Origin: Narthecium ossifragum
Lineage: Eukaryota > Streptophyta > Magnoliopsida > Dioscoreales > Nartheciaceae
Assembly (NCBI GenBank): GCA_963920575.1
Contig: OY986975.1
Location: 4,017,961 to 4,081,960, forward strand
Length of the DNA stretch: 64,000 nt
Direction of reading: 5' to 3'
Below the pieces are notes generated by a model. The model ran no database searches, had not been told where the DNA came from, and saw nothing but the letters and a program-made list of their open reading frames with translations. The translations under genes were made by a program, and so were the position numbers. Shown piece after piece: positions 60,030 to 64,000 of this stretch (the stretch's first letter is position 1; every line of letters begins with the position of its first letter).

Positions 60030-61811
60030 ATGATGAGTGGGAGCGATTTAGCCAAGGAGATAGCTACAAAAGGCATTGGAAAGTTCAGGCTAGGGAAGAC
60101 GGTGATGACACCGGAGTTGCTACAACGGGTTCGAAGTAAATGGAGCCACACCCTCTTCGGGAGATTTGTGGGCTGGAAGGTAGGCCTGGAATTTCTGCGC
60201 CGGCGGTTGGCTGGGCTCTGGAAAACTGAAGCTCCATTCCTAGTAACAGATATGTCCAAAGGGGTGTTTGCATTTAAATTTGAAATAGAGGAAGATATGT
60301 TGTGCATCCTTACCGGAGGCCCTTGGATGGTGGATGGGTTAACTCTGTCGCTCATCAAATGGCGCAATTTCTTCCGGCCGACGGCATCTGTGTTCACAAG
60401 AGCTCCAATATGGATCAAGATGCCAGACTTGCCGCTTGATTTCTTTGATAGGGAAGCTATCTTCAGGATGGTGCGGGATGTGGGTGTTCCACTGGTTATT
60501 GATACCATTACCAAGTTCACTGACCGGTGCAACTTTGCACGAGTCTGTGTAGAAGTAGATCTCACACAACTGGCGTGTATTGGTACCTTGCTAGACAGGG
60601 GTGATGGTGAAGGGCCTTTCATTCAACCATTCGTGTATGAGAACATCTCCTTGTGTGATGGATGTGGGTTCTTAGGTCACAAAGAGGGGAACTGCCCAGA
60701 GAAAGTAACTCAGCCTGTGGAGCAGCTGGACAAGGAAAAAGGGAAGGAAAAGGGGAAGGAGAAGGTGGGCATGGAGTGTGAGGAGGTTCAAACGCCAGTG
60801 TTCCATGGAGGAGATGAGACCCCACAACCCATGGAGGAAGGAAAGCATAGCAAAAACAACCAAGTCCAAGGGGAGTGGCATACTATTCACACTAGGCGTC
60901 AATGGGGGCGCCGTCCTGCACCGGCCAAGGTCTGGGCGGAGAAGAACCCTCCGGCGCGGTCGACGGTGATCCATGAAGGGAGAGCAGTAGAGGGAGACGA
61001 TGTACGGTGGGTGTCAGAGCCACATCAGCAGGTGACAGCTACAAGAAAGGGTAGGCCACCAACAACCTTTGACGCTAGTGGACGTGGAGTTGACACTGAC
61101 CATGTGGCAGCGGCTATCGGCACGAGGGCGATGGGGACAAAGGGAAAGGATGGCGTTGGGGCTTCTGTGGGCATCGTCGATGTACCTACATATGGCGGCG
61201 GGCAGGCTAGGGTTGGTAATGAGGGTTCTCATCAAGAGGGGAGGAGGTTTAAAGGCCATGTGGACGGCTATGGGATAGTTGGGCCAGATAAGACTTGGCC
61301 CCAAGTAGCTGGGCACCCTAAGAAGCAGTGGGCTGGTCCTAACAGGTTTGGGCCTATTGTGCATACGCTAGTAGACCTAGATGACGACGAATTGGCGGGA
61401 TTGACTCTCCACGAGCTGGGCTGGTATGCTAGGGAGAGAAATCGTGGGAATAAGCCTGGACCACTGGTCATACCAAGGGGCTATAAAACCTATGAAGACC
61501 TTGAGCAGGATCAGGTAGCTGATGTCATGGATGAGGAAACTTTGGATGGCTGCCATCGTTCTGGGATCTCGGCGCTGGAGCAGGCGCTGCATAGTAACAC
61601 TCCGACACTACTCCTAAAGGATGGTGACGATGAAGATCACAGTCAAGCGATGGAAGAGACGGATGAACTGCTTAATCCACCGGGGTTCACCCCAACTCAC
61701 TGTGATGTGGACATGGAAGAGGAGATTGTACAGGTAAATGGTGGTACAGCCAAAAGGATTAAGACCTCAGCTTCAAGGGATGGGCATCCCTGCTCAGATG
61801 GTGTATCATGA
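60030..61811 (+). CDS. LINE ORF1, gag-like protein with DUF4283 and CCHC knuckle, 593 aa
   Basis: From ATG 60030 (MMSGSDLAKE) to TGA 61809-61811. The frame is open upstream to 59907 but has no earlier ATG. Residues about 15-180 match the DUF4283 pattern of plant LINE ORF1 (GPWMVDGLTLSLIKW, FTRAPIWIKMPDLPLDFF, DRCNFARVCVEVDL). A knuckle CDGCGFLGHKEGNC follows at about 210. The remainder is hydrophilic, with a KEKGKEKGKEK stretch and an acidic C terminus. Such proteins bind the element's RNA. The frame is undamaged, unlike ORF2, though the element as a whole looks inactive. Confidence 0.85.
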   Translation: MMSGSDLAKEIATKGIGKFRLGKTVMTPELLQRVRSKWSHTLFGRFVGWKVGLEFLRRRLAGLWKTEAPFLVTDMSKGVFAFKFEIEEDMLCILTGGPWMVDGLTLSLIKWRNFFRPTASVFTRAPIWIKMPDLPLDFFDREAIFRMVRDVGVPLVIDTITKFTDRCNFARVCVEVDLTQLACIGTLLDRGDGEGPFIQPFVYENISLCDGCGFLGHKEGNCPEKVTQPVEQLDKEKGKEKGKEKVGMECEEVQTPVFHGGDETPQPMEEGKHSKNNQVQGEWHTIHTRRQWGRRPAPAKVWAEKNPPARSTVIHEGRAVEGDDVRWVSEPHQQVTATRKGRPPTTFDASGRGVDTDHVAAAIGTRAMGTKGKDGVGASVGIVDVPTYGGGQARVGNEGSHQEGRRFKGHVDGYGIVGPDKTWPQVAGHPKKQWAGPNRFGPIVHTLVDLDDDELAGLTLHELGWYARERNRGNKPGPLVIPRGYKTYEDLEQDQVADVMDEETLDGCHRSGISALEQALHSNTPTLLLKDGDDEDHSQAMEETDELLNPPGFTPTHCDVDMEEEIVQVNGGTAKRIKTSASRDGHPCSDGVS

Positions 61812-64000
61812 TGCGTGCAATTGCGTGGAATTGCCACGGATTGGGACCAATAAGAGCTGTCAATGCATGCCGGAGACTACTCCATAAGAAAAAATTGGAT
61901 TTTTTTATTTCTTCTTGAGATTGTGGTTGTTGATGCAAATATGGCCTTCATAAACATGAAGCTTGGGCCAAGATGGAGGACCTTCCTCCTGCCGTCAAAA
62001 GGTCGTCATGGGGGTATCCTCGCGGTTTGGAGAGCAGAATTCGGCAGAGTCCATTTTGGCTGTTTCACTGATCAAGCCATACACGGTGTCATTACTACTG
62101 AAGGAGTTGGGCAATGGTTTATATCAGTGGTATATGCCGCTCGAAGCCGTAGGGGCCGGACTGAGCTGTGGGAGACTCTTATGAAATTGAGCAACTGGGG
62201 CTGGCCTCACTTAATCCTGGGGGATTTTAATGTCTTAGCGAGCTCGGATGAGAAGAGAGGGGGCAAGATGTTCAGGTACTCTAGTGTTATTTCAGACTTC
62301 TTAACCTTCGTTGCAGGAAACAAGTTGGTAGACCTTGGCTTCAAAGGACCATCTTTCACTTGGACCAATGGCAAATTTGGTATGGCTCACATCCAGGAGA
62401 GGCTGGACAGAGCGTTGGCGAATAGGATGTGGTGTAACTGGTTTGCTTGTGCTGAAGTCACCCACCTCTATCATCACAGCTCTGATCATAGACCCATTCT
62501 CATTGACTTAAATCCGGATGTTATTCCTCCAGGGGCTACTCCATTTAGATTGCAGCCGGTTTGGAATTGTCACCCCGAGTTCAAACAAGGAGTTGCAAGA
62601 GCTTGGCGAAGGAAGCGCAACGGCTCACCGCAGTATGTGTTCCAAGGGAGAGTTAAGGAGATACGAAAGCTGGTCAAAGGCTGGGACCGGAAGGATATCT
62701 TTGTGGTGATGAAGTCCAAAACTTAGATTAAATTGTACCTTCATGCTCTATATCTTGAGGAGGAAAGAGGACCTCTCTCCCTGCAGAATGAACAGAGAAT
62801 GCGCTCTTTGGAACATCAATTGACTGCACTGAAGATTCAGCACGACACACTCCTTGCCCAGTATAGTCGCAGGCTTTGGTAGCGGAAGGTGACAGGAATT
62901 CGAAATCGTTTCACCAAGGAGCAAGGACTCATACTGGTGGCTTGAAGATTACGAAAATCCGCAAGGAAGATGGCTCAGTGGTTTCCTCTCATGATGAGAT
63001 ATCCAAGCTTATGGTGGATCACTATGGGTGCGTTTGGATGGCATGGTATGGGGTGGATTAGATGGAATGGGGAATGAGCGGATTCCGCATTCAGCCCATT
63101 CTCATGTTTGGCTCGTTTTATCATTTGAAATCGGCAGGATCCGGCCTGCGTCGGATTCCAAAAATTTGGAATCGCGGCGTCCGCTCGAATCGAGCGGACG
63201 CCGCTGTCCATCCAAAGCGGATCCGAATTTGAGATTATCCTAAATGACCGTTTTACCCCTTGATATTTAAAATGGATATATTTATCATAACTTTAAATAT
63301 ACATGTTGAAACGTAATGAAAAACATGTCTTAATTTGAAGAAAACTTAAAGTTTTATTATTAACATGCTGTCAAAATTCACTCGATTCCAATTCAGAGAT
63401 TTATGAATCAAACACCAGAATCCACAAAATTAGCAGATTCAGCTCATCCATAATAGACAAGCCAAACGCCAGAATCAACAGATTCAGCTCATTCCATACA
63501 GACCAACCAAACAACAGAATCAAAATCCACAGAATCACCAGATTCAGCTCATTCCCCATTCAGCTAATTCCACAGATTCCTCATTCAGCTAATTCATCAG
63601 ATTCAGGTTTGCCAAACGCACCACAAGACCTCTGGTCTAAAGATTCTAGCACTAACAGCTCGGTTCTCCCTCCACTTCCTACGTCATCGGAGGAGGCTAG
63701 AGAAGATATGACGGCCGAGGTAACGGTGGCAAAGATACTGGATGTCCTACACAATATGGGGAAGGAAAAATGTCTAGGACTAGATGGGCTCCCAGCTGAA
63801 TTTTTCGCTGAGCACTGGGAATCGATTGGGGAGGAGTTTGTGAGGTTGGTACAAGGTTTCTTTAATGACAAGAAGATGCATGGTGGATGGAATAATACAT
63901 TCCTCACCTTCATTCCGAAATGCCCGCATCCTAAGAGAATCAAAGACTATAGGCCAATTAGTCTTTGTAGCGTGATGTACAAAGTCATCTCTTCTATCTT
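61811..64000 (+). pseudogene. LINE ORF2: endonuclease and start of reverse transcriptase, broken
   Basis: It starts at ATG 61811, overlapping ORF1's TGA by one base, with MRAIAWNCHGLGPIRA (endonuclease NCHG box). A frameshift near 61905-61920 moves to the frame 61863-62726, which holds HLILGDFNVLASSDEKRGG, FTWTNGKFG and YHHSSDHRPILIDL, all endonuclease motifs. Further breaks: TAG at 62724 and a shift near 62876. After the MITE (63026-63622) the sequence resumes with KEKCLGLDGLPAEFF, FLTFIPKC and DYRPISLCSVMYK, the first reverse transcriptase blocks. The window ends before the active-site motif. Confidence 0.88.
63026..63622. mobile_element. MITE inserted in LINE ORF2
   Basis: The left end is GGGTGCGTTTGGATGGC and the right end TTTGCCAAACGCACC; the last 11 bases are inverted matches (GGTGCGTTTGG). 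The interior has ATTCAGCTCATTCC and CAGATTCAGCT words repeated several times in the right half and GGAATGGGGAATGAGCGG in the left. No clear target duplication is visible. Confidence 0.75.

Larger units (their letters stand above)
59830..64000 (+). mobile_element. plant LINE with intact ORF1 and broken ORF2, running off the window
   Basis: This is a non-LTR retrotransposon in plus orientation. ORF1 is gag-like. ORF2 starts with an endonuclease and continues into reverse transcriptase past the window end. A MITE splits ORF2. The left limit is taken as the end of Copia homology; the 200 bases before ORF1 may be its 5' UTR. Three LINE RNase H relics elsewhere in the window may be related, but that cannot be tested here. 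Confidence 0.85.

Noticed and set aside
60085..60974. Minus-strand frames opposite LINE ORF1
   Set aside because: Antisense of a well-supported ORF1; no domain of their own.

Overview
This is a 64 kb piece of a flowering-plant nuclear genome, probably a monocot. The evidence is intron-rich plant genes with GT-AG splice sites, plant-specific protein families (ZFN-type CCCH protein, FHA2, a solo-AP2 ERF-like protein), very GC-rich first exons next to AT-rich introns, and plant transposon families (Copia, PIF/Harbinger, RNase H-bearing LINEs, MITEs, a TRIM). I cannot name the species. A run of exactly 200 N at 20568-20767 shows that it comes from a scaffolded assembly.

Four host genes are readable with exact exon chains that keep frame. 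(1) 1642-9876 (+): seven-exon CCCH zinc-finger protein, 449 aa, five CX8CX5CX3H fingers. (2) 16411-13587 (-): two-exon trypsin-fold protein, about 531 aa, visible His/Asp/Ser triad. (3) 29829-44156 (+): three-exon FHA2-type protein, 343 aa, spread over 14 kb by introns of 8.9 and 4.4 kb. (4) 48607-45676 (-): six-exon ERF-like protein with a single AP2 domain, 211 aa, with a probable separate 5'-UTR exon and promoter near 52.4-52.5 kb. Genes 3 and 4 converge. They look like ordinary regulatory or nucleic-acid-binding genes; nothing suggests that they share a pathway.

Much of the remainder is transposon-derived. 11.1-13.1 kb: a hairpin-rich 85-bp minisatellite, then a MITE-like element carrying a fragment of a MAU2/SCC4 cohesin-loader gene. 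17.6-19.0 kb: a dense array of AGTTACTTTCC-like motifs in both orientations, then a GC-rich minisatellite ending in 24 G. 19.4-22.4 kb: LINE RNase H relics and a decayed retroelement or pararetrovirus-like polyprotein, with a pair of direct repeats on either side. 22.8-29.7 kb: three-level nest (long-inverted-repeat element, containing a PIF/Harbinger transposon with TAA duplications, containing a 2.4-kb solo LTR with GAAAA duplications) that ends 148 bp before the FHA2 start codon. The FHA2 introns hold a LINE fragment, a 118-bp minisatellite and a TRIM-like cluster. 52.7-54.3 kb: five copies of a 298-bp satellite abutting a truncated Copia LTR. 54.3-59.8 kb: degenerate minus-strand Copia element carrying a MITE and an opposite-strand solo LTR. 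59.8-64.0 kb: plus-strand LINE with an intact ORF1 and a broken ORF2 that is itself split by a MITE.

The observations I rate highest are the paired GATCGATC palindromes with an approximately 22-bp pitch inside the solo LTR, the 85-bp hairpin minisatellite, the AGTTACTTTCC array, and the transduplicated MAU2 fragment. No complete new multi-gene system was seen.
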